In this document: in pieces, positions 38,431 to 48,553 of the stretch
How the letters are laid out: each line of letters starts with the position of its first letter
How positions within the stretch are numbered: the stretch's first letter is position 1
Assembly (NCBI RefSeq): GCF_023101765.2
Contig: NC_064233.1
Coordinates: 124,001 to 188,000, forward strand
From: Spodoptera frugiperda
Taxonomy: Eukaryota; Arthropoda; Insecta; Lepidoptera; Noctuidae
DNA length: 64,000 nucleotides
Reading direction: 5' to 3'
Program-made: the position numbers and the translations under genes
Notes under the pieces: model-generated
Seen by the model: the letters and a program-made list of their open reading frames with translations, nothing else
Database searches by the model: none
What the model was told of the DNA's origin: nothing

Positions 38431-38955
38431 TTATTTATTATAATAAAAGAAATACAGCATTTTATTTAAGACAATCTCCCACAAAACCGGTTTAGCGGTT
38501 TGACTGTGGGTGTAATCACTTTTACCGAAGACCTATTGTTTTCGATGATGGTCTTTTTAAATTTACAAAAATACCACATAAGTACGGTACTAAGACAATG
38601 TACATTTTTGTGGAAAAGCAACAATACTTGGAATTCTATGTCCGCGCTGTTGATAACAAAAAGGGTAAAACTACTGTGTGTAGATAAGAGGTAGTTTCTT
38701 TACAAAAGAATTAACAAATATGTCGGCACATCAAATGCTTTTATTGTTCTAAAATATTCATTGTTTACTAGACACTAGATATACCTTAGCTGTTGCTATT
38801 ACCGTAGTTTGTTGTGAATTAAATCTCTCTACTAATACTAACAACTGTTGTTTGGCATCACGAGCATTACCAAAGCCTTGTTCCAAAGTTTCCTCACAAA
38901 CCAGACAGAAAACGAAATCTAATTCTATAGACAAGACAGCAGTGGACGCATTTAG

Positions 38956-39159
38956 CGCCTGATAAAAAATCAAATGTAGTATATAATACAGGTGTTAAAT
39001 ACATATAGGTAGTAAGTTCAGCACATTTACCATTAGCGGCATGCAAATTTTGAAAGAACATGCAGAAGTTACAATTTTAAATCTTGAGTGTGAGCCCACT
39101 CCACACAATGGAAATTTGACAATTAACACAATAAAGTAGAAAATCAATATACAACAATT
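38956..39159. other. Spacer after the array
   Basis: AT-rich sequence with no gene, RNA or repeat that I can identify. It separates the last array unit from the diverged LINE segment that follows. Confidence 0.4.
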
Positions 39160-39900
39160 TCACCATAATTTCCGTGAATATGGCGTACGTGGTGTATTGT
39201 TAGTACGTAGGTAAGCGTGGGAAAGTAGATAAGGTGTAGTCCAAGTCTCATATATTGTGGTATTTGTTAAACAATGATCGATTTGTAGTTTTGTATATTG
39301 GTAGTTTCTTGGAAACAGAAGCGATAATTGTTGTATGTATACCTGACTAGACATTCCAACGTGATAACTACATCGGTATCCTCTCACAATGTCATATTCA
39401 CAAAATGATATCCAATTGCAAAATATCAGGCGACACATTGGGTATTTTTTGTGACTTATCCAAGGCGTTCGATTGTGTCCCTCACGACAGCATGATCAGG
39501 AGCTATCCCATTATGGAATAGGAGGCAACTCTCTGGATCTTCTTTACTCAAATAGGATTCAGAGAGTCGAGATTAACGGAAAAGTTTCCTCCGGGTCTGT
39601 TGTTAAGATGGGTGTACCGCAGGGGTCAATTCTTGGCCCGTTTTTATTTCTTATTTATAATAATATAAATAAGCATCTGTTTCACCATAATTTCCGAAAA
39701 TATAGCGTACGTGTGAAGCCGGGGTGTATTGTTAGTACGTAGATAAGCGTGGGAAAATAGATAAGGGGTAGTTTAAATCTCATATATTGTAGTATTTCTT
39801 AAACAATGATCGATTTGGCAGTTTCTTGGAAACAAAAGCGATACTTAATTGTTGTATGAGTACCTGACTAAACATTTCAATGTGATATCGTGGCCTTTTA
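39160..39900 (+). pseudogene. Diverged single copy of the array's LINE segment
   Basis: The order here is junction segment (39160-39400), RT fragment (39405-39742), then the junction segment again (39680-39900). The RT part is closer to a normal element than the array copies, with GVPQGSILGPFLFLIY instead of GVPQGSNLGP. It has its own frame break near DCVPHD. The junction segment found twice here is the sequence that marks every unit boundary in the array. This copy may represent the pre-array state or a truncated outer unit. Confidence 0.65.
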
Positions 39901-40049
39901 ATAATATGTATGTATGGGTATGAAATGGTATTTAAAAAAAATAACACGTACTAGCAAATATAGGGGGTTCAACAGTTTTGTTCTCTGTATATCTCTTTAG
40001 GCGATAAAAAGCGTGATGCTTGAGTGTAGTATGTTATTACAATATTAAT

Positions 40050-40175
40050 CTTTTTTTATGGAATAAGCCGGTAAACGAGCAAATGGATCACCTAATGGTA
40101 AGCAATCGTCGCCGCCCATGGACACACGAAACACCAGAGGCGTTACAAGAGCGTTGCCGGCCTTTTTGGGTGTCT
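40050..40175 (+). mobile_element. 5' part of the ~530-bp noctuid-type repeat
   Basis: It contains 'ataagccggtaaacgagca', 'tggtaagcaatcg' and 'caccagaggcgttacaag'. This is the start of the element seen nearly complete at 63430-63955. Other pieces lie at 41766-41880, 42787-42870 and 59712-59970. Confidence 0.7.
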
Positions 40176-40486
40176 TTCTATCACACACGTCAGCCAGCCA
40201 GTCTAAATACCAAATTTCATCAAAATCCGTTCAGTAGTTTTAGCGTAATTGACGGAAAACATCCAAATATACAAACCTTCCAAAATCACATTATAGTGTG
40301 ATTACCTCCTCCTCTTTGAGGACTTTAAGGAGTGATTTCACATTATATTGTTATAATACCATACTATCAAGGACGTATCATCGTCACATCAACAGCCTAT
40401 AAGCGCCCACTACTGAGAAAATACCTCTTCTCACATGGAGGGTAATTAAGCATTAAACACCACGCTGGCTCTATCCATACATAGTA

Positions 40487-40640
40487 TTAGAACTCGAAAC
40501 GGGATATTTACCATGTTTTTCCATTTCTATGAGTTTCCGATATTTCGGCACTGTTGCAAGCGCCATGATCACGGATGAACTGGATCATGTCATGATGGTA
40601 TGGCATGAAACATGGTAAATATCCCGTTTCGAGTTCTAAT
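40487..40640. mobile_element. 154-bp MITE with 33-bp terminal inverted repeats
   Basis: The ends are perfect inverted repeats starting ATTAGAACTCGAAACGGG and running about 33 bp. The interior contains 'gagtttccgatatttcggca'. There is no coding frame. The target duplication is unclear. Confidence 0.8.
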
Positions 40641-41075
40641 GATAGTGTTAGTGACCATGTCAGTTTAAAAACTTATATCTATACATAGCTCTCTAAATTA
40701 AATCTAGGATTTTAGAATATTCATAAAAATATACTTGATATCTTTTCATATAATGTTAAGAGTTTTTTAGGGATAATAATATTTGAATGTTGGTAACATT
40801 GATTATTATTATTAAAAGTTGGTTGGTACACTCACACTCAAAATCTCCGCTCCGCTTTAATGGAAAAGATTTCGAGCATAGTGATTGGTGAATTCGTGCA
40901 CCGTTAAACTCCTCTCCGCCCCACTCCGCGTCAGTAAAACGTGGCCTAAAACAGTGAACAACAGTCATTCGTCACTCGTCGAGCGTCTCGAGCGGTCGTG
41001 TCAGCAGCAGCGTTTGTGTATAAAGCAAATTCTTTTATTTCGTATTTTCTTTAATAAAAGTGAATATTTATAAAA

Positions 41076-42396
41076 ATGGCTGACGATTTACGAAATTATA
41101 AGCTGCAATTGCAACAGGTTAGTAGAATTTTGGAATATCTATATTCGTTGTATTGCCGTGGTATTTTTGTTATTTAAAGCTTTTTATTTGACTTGCTATA
41201 TGTATGTGTGTGTTAATTATTATGTTATCGGCTTACTCACGTAACTGTTTGATGAGGAACTCGACTAGTTTCAAGCCATGCTAGAGGCTCATATTCATGT
41301 CAAACAGTTACGTGAGTAAGCCGATGACATAACAATAAAATTAACCCATGATTTTTAGTTAACTAAGCTTGTTTCTAATGTATATAATATTATTTTAGTT
41401 GTTGATCAATGTCTATAATTGAATAATTTATTTATAGGTGGAAGGAGCATTACTAGGCGATCCAGACAATGAAGAGTTGCTGAAATTAAAGATCGACTTG
41501 GAAGAACTCATAGAGTTGACACAAGATGTTATTGGAACTCCGGCTGGTGACTCCAACGTGGCTCCAACTCATGGTTCCATTAATGACCATGATGTTCCGA
41601 CTCTGGAGGCTGCTGATGATGGAAACTCATCCAAATCTTCTTCAGATTGCCAACTTGGACAGTAAGTGTTGCTTTTCTTTCTTAAATAGTATTTTTTAGT
41701 CTTTAAGTCTTTGACTGCCAATAGAAAACTGTTCCCCCCATCCCCGTGGCGTTTAAAGTGTTAATATTCATTTATGGTATAAGCCGGTAAACGAGCAGAC
41801 GTATCATCTGATGGTAAGCAATCGCCGCTGCCTATGGATACCTGATACACCAGAGGCGTTATAAGTCTGTTGCTGGTCTTTTGGTGGTTAGGAATTTAAG
41901 GGTTGTTGGCCGCGTAACGTATAGCGGGTTCGATTCCCACAGGGGGCAACCCTGTGTGATCCACCAATTGTTGTTTTGAGTTTGGATGTCATGTGTATGT
42001 GAACTTGTATGTTTGTAAACGCACCGGGCAATGTTATACTAAAAAAAAATGAGTAAATACTAATTCTTGAAAACAGTTTCATGTACTAAAATAATTCTTC
42101 TTCTTTACAGAAACAGTAAGGGGCACAATAAGGAATACTTAAAGAAGAAAAAGCAGAAGAAACAGCAGAGAATGAAGCAATATGAAGAAGAGAGGGAAGC
42201 TGGAAAGAACAACTGGTTGAACTTTCATAGTAAAGTCATAAAGAAGCCAGGAGTGAAGGCGAAGAGTATATTTGCTTCACCGGACAATCTGACTGGGAGG
42301 GTGGGCGTCGGGACCTGTGGCATCTCTGGTAAACCCATGACTGAGTTTATTGTTAGAGAGAAGATAAAGAAAGGAAAGCCTTCCTTAAAAGTCTAG
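41076..42396 (+). CDS. SMNDC1: SPF30/SMNDC1-like splicing factor lacking the Tudor domain
   Basis: Exons: 41076-41117, 41438-41661 and 42111-42396, with GT..AG introns and matching phases, encoding 183 residues. The N-terminus MADDLRNYKLQLQQ followed by NEELLKLKIDLEELIELTQD is the conserved SPF30 coiled segment. The C-terminus has KEYLKKKKQKKQQRMKQ, SIFASPDNLTGRVGVGTCG and GKPMTEF, also diagnostic. Family members (about 240 residues) have a Tudor domain between these parts that binds symmetrically dimethylated Sm proteins during spliceosome assembly. Here a ~40-residue Ser/Asp-rich linker replaces it. Intron 2 holds only repeat sequence, no Tudor exon. The result is either a Tudor-less paralogue or a decayed duplicate of a full gene elsewhere. 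The 3' UTR contains SINE pieces. Confidence 0.88.
41217..41341. mobile_element. Hairpin repeat, copy 1 (SPF30 intron 1)
   Basis: Two arms starting TTATGTTATCGGCTTACTCA and running about 33 bp are inverted around a short centre ('gatgaggaactcgactagtt...'). Longer relatives lie at 45318-45530 and 45925-46170. It sits inside intron 1 of the SPF30-like gene. Confidence 0.8.
41903..42051 (+). mobile_element. tRNA-derived SINE in SPF30 intron 2
   Basis: The Pol III box B 'gcgggttcgattccca' is followed by the family body ('gtgtgatccac', 'gtatgtttgtaaacgcac') and an A-run. It is directly preceded by a piece of the ~530-bp repeat (41766-41880). Confidence 0.75.
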
Positions 42397-42414
42397 TAAC
42401 GCACTTGTAACTCG

Positions 42415-42545
42415 TGATGCGGAGCCTGGGCAACTGGCTGCCGTGTAACGGGTAGCGGGTTTGTTTCCTGTACGGAGCAACTCTTTGTGTGTTTCACAAA
42501 GTTGCGGGTGTCCATAGGCGACGCCGATTGCTTACCATCATTACT
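42415..42545 (+). mobile_element. SINE fragments in the SPF30 3' UTR region
   Basis: It starts as the tRNA-derived SINE ('ctgggcaactggctgccg', 'gtagcgggtttg') and ends as the ~530-bp repeat family ('gtccataggcgacgccgatt'). It is a mosaic of two families just past the stop codon. Confidence 0.6.
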
Positions 42546-43480
42546 CTTTAATTTGAAATAAATTGTAAATATTAGAATTTATATAAATAATATTAATAGG
42601 GTAGGTGTTTGTCACTTGATGTACAAAATAACGCTTGTTACAATTATTGTATAAAGATGTGTATTAATTGTATATCATATTATGTATTTGGTTGTATTTG
42701 TAATATATAAGATATAACAGTATTATTTGCTTTCATTTACCTTTTAGCTACCTAATTCATTGAACAAACCTTCAAGAAAAGAGCTTACTCCTTCTAAAAA
42801 GGCCCGCAACGCACTTGTAACTCTTCTAGTGTCGCGGGTGTCCATGGGTGGCGCTGATCGCTTACCACAGCAGCAATTTCAATACAAATTAATCTGTATT
42901 CAATAGGGTAGTAGACAGGGTATGAAAATCTAAAATCTAATTATACATATAGTCCGTAGTTAATTTAAATAATACTAGACACGCACATTTTTTAAATGTT
43001 GTCATGTAAGGTTACAATACTTAGATAAAACGATTTAATTTTAGGAATGGAAGCTAGCTACATTCGCGATACCCAATAAAATATAGTAAATCGTGGCGTT
43101 ACATGAATTACAAATATAGTATTTTATAAAAGAAAAAAATACGTGGAAAAATAAATTCATTTACCAGACGGGCATTAAAACAAAAAATAGGAAACTGTCC
43201 TATTGTTATTGTATATTAAAACAGACTTTAAACGAGGTTCCTCAGAACTTTCTGGTTTAAATTAAGTAATTCCTCCTTGTGTTGCCCCAGTAAATTTATC
43301 AAAGAAAGTTATAAGGTATAAAATATCACGCTACTGACTGACAAACGGTGAAGGAAAATATCGTAAGGAAACCAGGGCTTGTAATTTGTAAAAGTGTGAA
43401 ATCGCCAACCCGCATTGAGCAAGCGTGGTAATTTTGTGTGTGAAATAAGCTGCTAAAAAGCTAGTCCAAAAAATCGTAGC
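42546..43480. other. AT-rich spacer with small repeat pieces
   Basis: No gene is visible. A ~530-bp-family fragment lies at 42787-42870. A decayed LINE/SINE tail ('acaaacggtgaaggaaaa ... gcattgagcaagcgtgg') lies at 43340-43430, and the same tail appears at 38050-38160. Confidence 0.5.
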
Positions 43481-43489
43481 CCATGATGC

Positions 43490-43722
43490 TACGGCGTAGC
43501 AGGTGATACTACGGCGTAGTAGCGTCTGATGAAGTAGATCGCACTATTCTGGGCGGAGATAATCCAATAAAATATAAAGTTTAAGAATACTTTTGCAGCC
43601 AATATTGAGTTATAAAATAATATTGTATCTTACCAACATTGTTACAGTGAAGACGTCATCACATTGGAATTTCGTACTCGTATAAAAGTCATCGTTCGCG
43701 ACATTTCGAAGAACGTATCTAA
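43490..43722 (+). repeat. Dispersed repeat with palindromes, copy B
   Basis: Nearly identical to 38205-38430, apart from a 16-bp deletion that removes half of the TGATGACGTCATCA palindrome and a few substitutions. It opens with the pair tgctacGgcgtagca / tactacGgcgtagta, which also marks the 3' flanks of the array units. Confidence 0.75.
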
Positions 43723-44037
43723 TTACTTTTATGTATCTAATTACCTATTGTCTTCGGTGGTGGTAGCAAAGATAACTAATGGACGTTATTATAATAATGT
43801 TTAATAAACAATTAACTAATTAATTAGAACTAATTTATATTAATAAACAGGATAATTAAATAATTATAGCAAACGAATTTAGTTATGAATAAATGATTAA
43901 TTTTATTAATTAGAAACTATTAAGAAAACGAGTTACAATTACTTATTTATATACACCTCTGAATTAATTTTGTTAGGTATTAATTGTTTTTATATTAAAA
44001 AGTTTTGATAAAATAAATATATTTCTTGAATAAATTT

Positions 44038-44215
44038 TATCATCATCATCAACAGCCTATAAGTAGCCACTGCTAACCAAAGGCCTCTTCTCACACTGAG
44101 AAAGTTTGAGCATTAATCACCACGCTTGCTCAATGCGGGTTGGCGATTTCAAACTTATCAGAAATTATAAGCCCAGGTTTCCTCACGTTGCTTTCCTTCG
44201 CCGTGTGTCAGAAAT
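44038..44215 (+). repeat. Interspersed LINE-tail/SINE-like repeat
   Basis: It begins with a (atc)n run and 'aacagcctataag', and continues through 'aggcctcttctcacac', 'ccacgcttgctcaatgcggg' and 'ttccttcgccgtgtgtc'. Related pieces occur at 40370-40480, 43340-43430 and, decayed, in every array unit around 910-980 of unit 1. Confidence 0.65.
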
Positions 44216-44399
44216 TTTAAACAGAATAGATTGGGGTCTGGAATAACACATAGGTTACTTTTTATCCTACGGAAATACGACAACGATGCGAAACACATAG
44301 GTAAACGTGCCGTAATATGCACCTCTGCCTACCCTTTCGGTGATAATAAAAGGCGTCACGTTGCATACACTTTCGCATTTATAATATTAGTAAGATGTA

Positions 44400-44935
44400 A
44401 AGGTTTGTGAATTTGTGTGTATGTTTGTTACCCAATTACATCAAAACGGCTAAAGGGACCAGCATGAAATTTGGATCACGGGTAGACTAAAGTAAAAGAG
44501 TAACGATGGAGTTTCTTGCTCATTCTTCTCCATTCGAAGCTAAACTTTAGAACGAGTTTCACTGACAGACAAACTGACGAACAGTTCAATTTTACGTTTC
44601 AAAAGTGCCTAAATTACATAAGCTATTCGACTCTACGCCTGACCAGAAGGCTGGCTATTTCTTCGGTCAGAAGATAAGCATTGCCATTCAATTCAACGTG
44701 GCAATGCGGCCAGTCTTCTGGGAACGTTTCCCAGTGACAGCGATGCGGACGAGTACTTCGACGCCTAGCGAGAATTTTTTCTTTATTTTAGTTTTAAATT
44801 AGTTTTTATTCCTTTTTTTTTAGTTATTTTTAAGTTGTATATATAAAATAAATGTAATTTATTTAGAATTAATTGAAATAAATGCTTTGACTTTGACATT
44901 GACTTTGACTATGGTCTGGAATACATAGGCTACTT
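44400..44935 (+). repeat. Interspersed repeat ending in (TTGACTTTGAC)n
   Basis: The segment 'ggagtttcttgc.cattctt' to 'tgctttgactttgac' is shared in shortened form with 60536-60680. The TTGACT-rich end looks like a retroelement tail. The short frames inside are not gene-like. Confidence 0.55.
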
Positions 44936-45317
44936 TTTATCCCCGGGATCGCAAGCAGTCTGTGGCAGAAGCTAATAAAATAAAACAACAGCATGAAATC
45001 ATATTTCAATTTATTCGAGATTACATAATTTAATAACGAAATCTTAGCGACTTTACGCGTTTCAAAATCTAAATTATTATTTTTTATATATTAACAGAAA
45101 ACTTGCAGTTACTTAATCCAATTCTAAGTACAGCGCCATCTAGCGGCCGGGCAGCACAAACATAATTACAAACAAAATATTTTAATGTAGTGATGTATAT
45201 TTCTTTCTTAAATTACTAAAAATTTACACACACAATATAATTATAAAAGAAAAATAACTAGAATTACAAATCCATGCCTAAATAAGAAAATAATCTAAGT
45301 AAAAACAACTTAGTTAA
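44936..45317. other. AT-rich spacer
   Basis: I see no gene, RNA or clear repeat in this stretch. Confidence 0.4.
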
Positions 45318-45530
45318 ATTAATTATTATGTTATCGGCTTACTCACGTAACTGTTTGACGAAGAACTCGACTGTAGCAGCGCGACAATCGCCGCGTCGTG
45401 TCGCGGAATGCTGCTCATGAATATGAGCCTCTAGCATGGCTTGAAACTAGTCGAGTTCCTCGTCAAACAGTAACGTGAGTAAGCCGATAACATAATAATT
45501 AATTTAGTATGTCTCACGAAAGTTATAATA
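45318..45530. mobile_element. Hairpin repeat, copy 2
   Basis: Arms of the family seen at 41217 surround a GC-rich centre ('gcgacaatcgccgcgtcgtg'). Past the right arm come 'tttagtatgtctcacgaaag' and an A/T-rich end, shared with copy 3. The sequence 'acaacttag' occurs on both sides and may be a target duplication. Confidence 0.75.
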
Positions 45531-45924
45531 CAACTTAGATACATTTCAAAACTATGTTATTACACGAAAATTTTGTTTTAAATAAAAGACAAATGTTGAT
45601 ATTCTTTGCACCATTTTTTTACATTAAAAGGGTTGAGATCTCTTCTACATTATAAGACTATAAAGGAACAAGATTTCATTCATAAAAATAAATCCATTTA
45701 CCTTTTAAAAACTTAAGTTATCTGACAATTATATTTTTATGCAAAATCTAATAATAATTATGTACTAAACTCAACTCAGAAATCAATCACATTAACAGCC
45801 TATAAGTGGCGATTGATGTGTGGTAGTGATCATGTCAGTTTAAAAAATAGGAAACTAATTATTTTTGACTAAATCATCATCCCTATTGACAAACTAAGAA
45901 AATATTAAACATGTTAGTTAGTTA

Positions 45925-46170
45925 ATTATTATGTTATCGGCTTACTCACGTATTGTTTTGACGAGGAACTCGACTAGTTTCAAGCCATGCAAGAGGCTCA
46001 TATTAGAGTAGCAGCGTGACAATCGCCGCGTCGTGTGTCGCGAAATGATGCTCATGAATATGAGTCTCTAGCATGGCTTGAAACTAGTCGAGTTCCTCGT
46101 CAAAACAATACGTGAGTAAGCCGATAACATAATAATTAATTTAGTATGTCTCACGAAAGTAACAATAAAA
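45925..46170. mobile_element. Hairpin repeat, copy 3
   Basis: Same family as copies 1 and 2. The right arm is followed by 'gtctcacgaaagtaacaata' and AAAAT. A direct repeat 'catgttagttagtta' flanks the whole element (about 45910-45924 and 46170-46184), long for a DNA transposon. Confidence 0.75.
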
Positions 46171-46244
46171 TCATGTTAGTTAGTTAGTAACTAAATTTCC
46201 AGCCGTACTCGGAGTCATTTAATGGTTACTTAACCCAATCCTTA

Positions 46245-46939
46245 CACCCGTATTCACAAACGATACTATGCGGTCTCTTAGTGCGCGCGAGCGCACAGGG
46301 CCCCTAAATCTAATTCATAAACAATACTTGAGTGACAGCTGGTACTAAGCGTCCTTCAAAATGAACGCACAGCTAAAGTAGCTTGCCAGCTGTTTTAAGC
46401 AACGCATAGCCATTGTCAATGGCAATAGATGTCACAAGGTTTATTTCTTGTTAGAGAAATATAAGTATTTTTCGGACAGACAGACAGTTGTGTTTAGGGA
46501 TCCCGATTTTGTTATTGTATCCATATTTGTGAATATAAAACCAACACAAATATTAACAAAATTGTTCTTGGATACCGGTAACTGTTTATGTTTTGACGTT
46601 GTTGTATGACAACTCAAAATTGTTCTTGGATACCGGTAACTATTTATATTTTGACGTTGTTGTATGACAACTCAAAATTGTTCTTGGTTACTGGTAACTG
46701 TTTATGTTTTGACGTTGTTGTATGACAACTGATATGAACGTCAAGCAGCGACGTGAAATACGCAACATACGAGAACCAATCACAGAGCTCTATTCAACGC
46801 TACGGGTTTGCTTAGACAAGGGTCGCTTAAGTATCGTTTATGAATTGAAAGGCTTGCCAGATGTTACGCAGTGAGAAATGCCTTACTACGCAGAGCGTTG
46901 CTACTTCACTGAGGAAAGTATCGTTTGTGAATACGGGTG
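46245..46939. mobile_element. PIF/Harbinger-like non-autonomous element (TTA target duplication)
   Basis: Perfect 23-bp inverted ends start CACCCGTATTCACAAACG and are flanked on both sides by TTA (46242-46244, 46940-46942). A related subterminal repeat ('attcataaacgatactt') lies inside each end. The 695-bp interior has no transposase frame. A TTA duplication fits the PIF/Harbinger superfamily. The interior holds the 3 x 58-bp minisatellite. Confidence 0.8.
46557..46730. repeat. Minisatellite, three 58-bp units
   Basis: Three copies start 'caaaattgttcttgg' at 46557, 46615 and 46673 and end 'gttgtatgacaact', with few differences. It lies inside the TTA-flanked element. Confidence 0.92.
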
Positions 46940-46949
46940 TTACTTACGG

Positions 46950-47100
46950 AACTGCGGACTACCTAGCTGCGGACTACCTACTGGTATACCGGGGCTCCGG
47001 CTTGAAAAGCAGGTCTAGGAACGGGGTGGTTTTCAGTCAGTAAGAGTCTGACACTCTCCTTCGCTTCGCCCAAGGCGGGAGAAGGCATTGGATGATTTTC
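46950..47100 (+). mobile_element. 3' part of the ~530-bp noctuid-type repeat
   Basis: It contains 'accggggctccggcttgaaa', 'aacggggtggtttt', 'gagtctgacactctcc' and 'attggatgattttcc', the 3' half of the element at 63430-63955. A similar 3' piece lies at 51010-51115. Weaker pieces lie at 53040-53175 and 60780-60840. Confidence 0.7.
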
Positions 47101-47705
47101 CACCCTTAAAATAAAACCCATTCCTTACTAATTTATAGTTTTCGGAACAAAATCGTTACTAAGGAACAGTTTAAGTAATTATTAAATGACTCTGAGTACC
47201 TACGGCAATTAAATACAAAAAAGCCATTAATTCAAAAGTAAAGCAAAAAATCAAGATGGCGGTGCATTGAGCTGTCAAAATTTGACGTTTAGTAATTCGC
47301 GCCATTTTGTTTGTAGGTTATTTCTATTACAAATATGTTTTTAACGGATTAAAGTAACTGCTTTAGTTTATTTTGTGTAAAAATATTAGAATTTATCTGA
47401 TAAAGGTGTTGTGAAATGTCCGTACGACACGACAATGGAATACCATTTCTTAATAAATTGAATTTAAATGTGTAAAAATATTAAAATTGTTTTCATAACT
47501 AAATAGAAGTTAATTGTACTAAGGGAGGTCTGTTATAGAATTCACTTTAGTTATCAAAAGTATTTAATTTTTTTTACTTTATGGCAATCGAGTCTCCAAT
47601 ACGAAGTTATCGTGTATTCTAATTTTCTATTAAACAATCAGGGCGCTTTCTGAAATCAATCCCAAAAGTCAAAACAATTTTAATCTTATTTAACTTCAAT
47701 AATTA

Positions 47706-48080
47706 TACAACGTGTAACAAAAAGGGGGTATACATATCAATTGCACGGTTTCTCAAACGATACGGGAAGGGTTTTTAAACTCATGTTTTCAGGGTACCAA
47801 GTTATGAATTTTTCAAATCGCGCCGGCGCGCGATTCGAAATTAGGTAGACAGGTACTAGGCGATCAGATTAACAGAAGAAATGTTTCATAATATTAGCGA
47901 GTGATCCCTGTAATGATGTAACACGTTTGTATGATTTGAAATCAAGAACTATGCGATACCAAGTATTTGGTACAATTTTTTTTAAAACGTATTTTAAGCT
48001 GAAACTTTGTGTAGAGATTCTATTCAACCTGTATTCATCAGGGCTTCTTGATGTATATGGGTATTTTGTTACACGTTGTA
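47706..48080. mobile_element. TA-flanked MITE (375 bp)
   Basis: The ends are inverted repeats, TACAACGTGTAACAAAA, with TA on each side (47704-47705, 48081-48082). A palindromic 'gcgccggcgcgc' sits in the left half. The short frames inside are not gene-like. It fits a Tc1/mariner-type non-autonomous element. Confidence 0.7.
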
Positions 48081-48082
48081 TA

Positions 48083-48553
48083 TTTTTTGTCAAAACTACA
48101 CCCCAATTATAGCTGTTAAAACAGTATTCAGAGTACAGAATATAAAGCCAAACTCAATATAATTTAGTTCATTCAATATCCATACAATACGGATGCAATG
48201 GGCGTTAGTGTTACAACTCAAGAGTACGTTCAAAATATCAATGTCGATCGATCGGTATTGGATTCAAGAGTAAGCCCTCTGAATCAAGTGAGCGAAAACA
48301 GAAATATTTTACTTATTTAGATTTAGCTTCTGATAGTTTAAATGAAACATTTTAAAGGAAAATGTCGAATTTAAAAATTAACAGTTAACTTTAACTTAAG
48401 GATAAAACAAAGTAAAGTATTAATGATAAAAAAAGTATAATTATTTTATATAGCACAGTAATATTGCACTTATGTTAAACATAGCAAGAAATAAAAAAAT
48501 ATATATATTAAATAATATTTTTTTCTGCACAGTCGTGTCGTCCAGACTTCTGG
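48083..48553. other. AT-rich spacer
   Basis: No recognisable gene or repeat. It ends in an A/T-only stretch at about 48490-48530. Confidence 0.4.

Larger units (their letters stand above)
32906..38955 (+). repeat. Array unit 7 (last and most divergent)
   Basis: The final unit matches unit 6 up to about 34,420, then shows clustered differences around exon 1, intron 1, intron 3, the gene tail and the 3' flank. It is extended by a LINE fragment at 37211-37930. Similarity to the unit 4 3' flank continues to about 38,950. The right edge is approximate. Confidence 0.8.

Noticed and set aside
1..38955. CRISPR-like or viral origin for the large regular repeats
   Set aside because: Units are kilobases long, contain spliced eukaryotic genes and lack short repeat-spacer structure or viral genes.
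1..38955. The array as an assembly artefact
   Set aside because: Not excluded fully, but each unit has private differences (intron 4 rearrangement in unit 3, tail changes in units 4 and 7, GT insertion in units 2, 6, 7, the 4.3-kb insertion) that simple duplication of contigs would not produce.
44605..44802. A 65-codon + strand frame
   Set aside because: It lies within an interspersed repeat, has no family resemblance, and shows no splice or promoter context.
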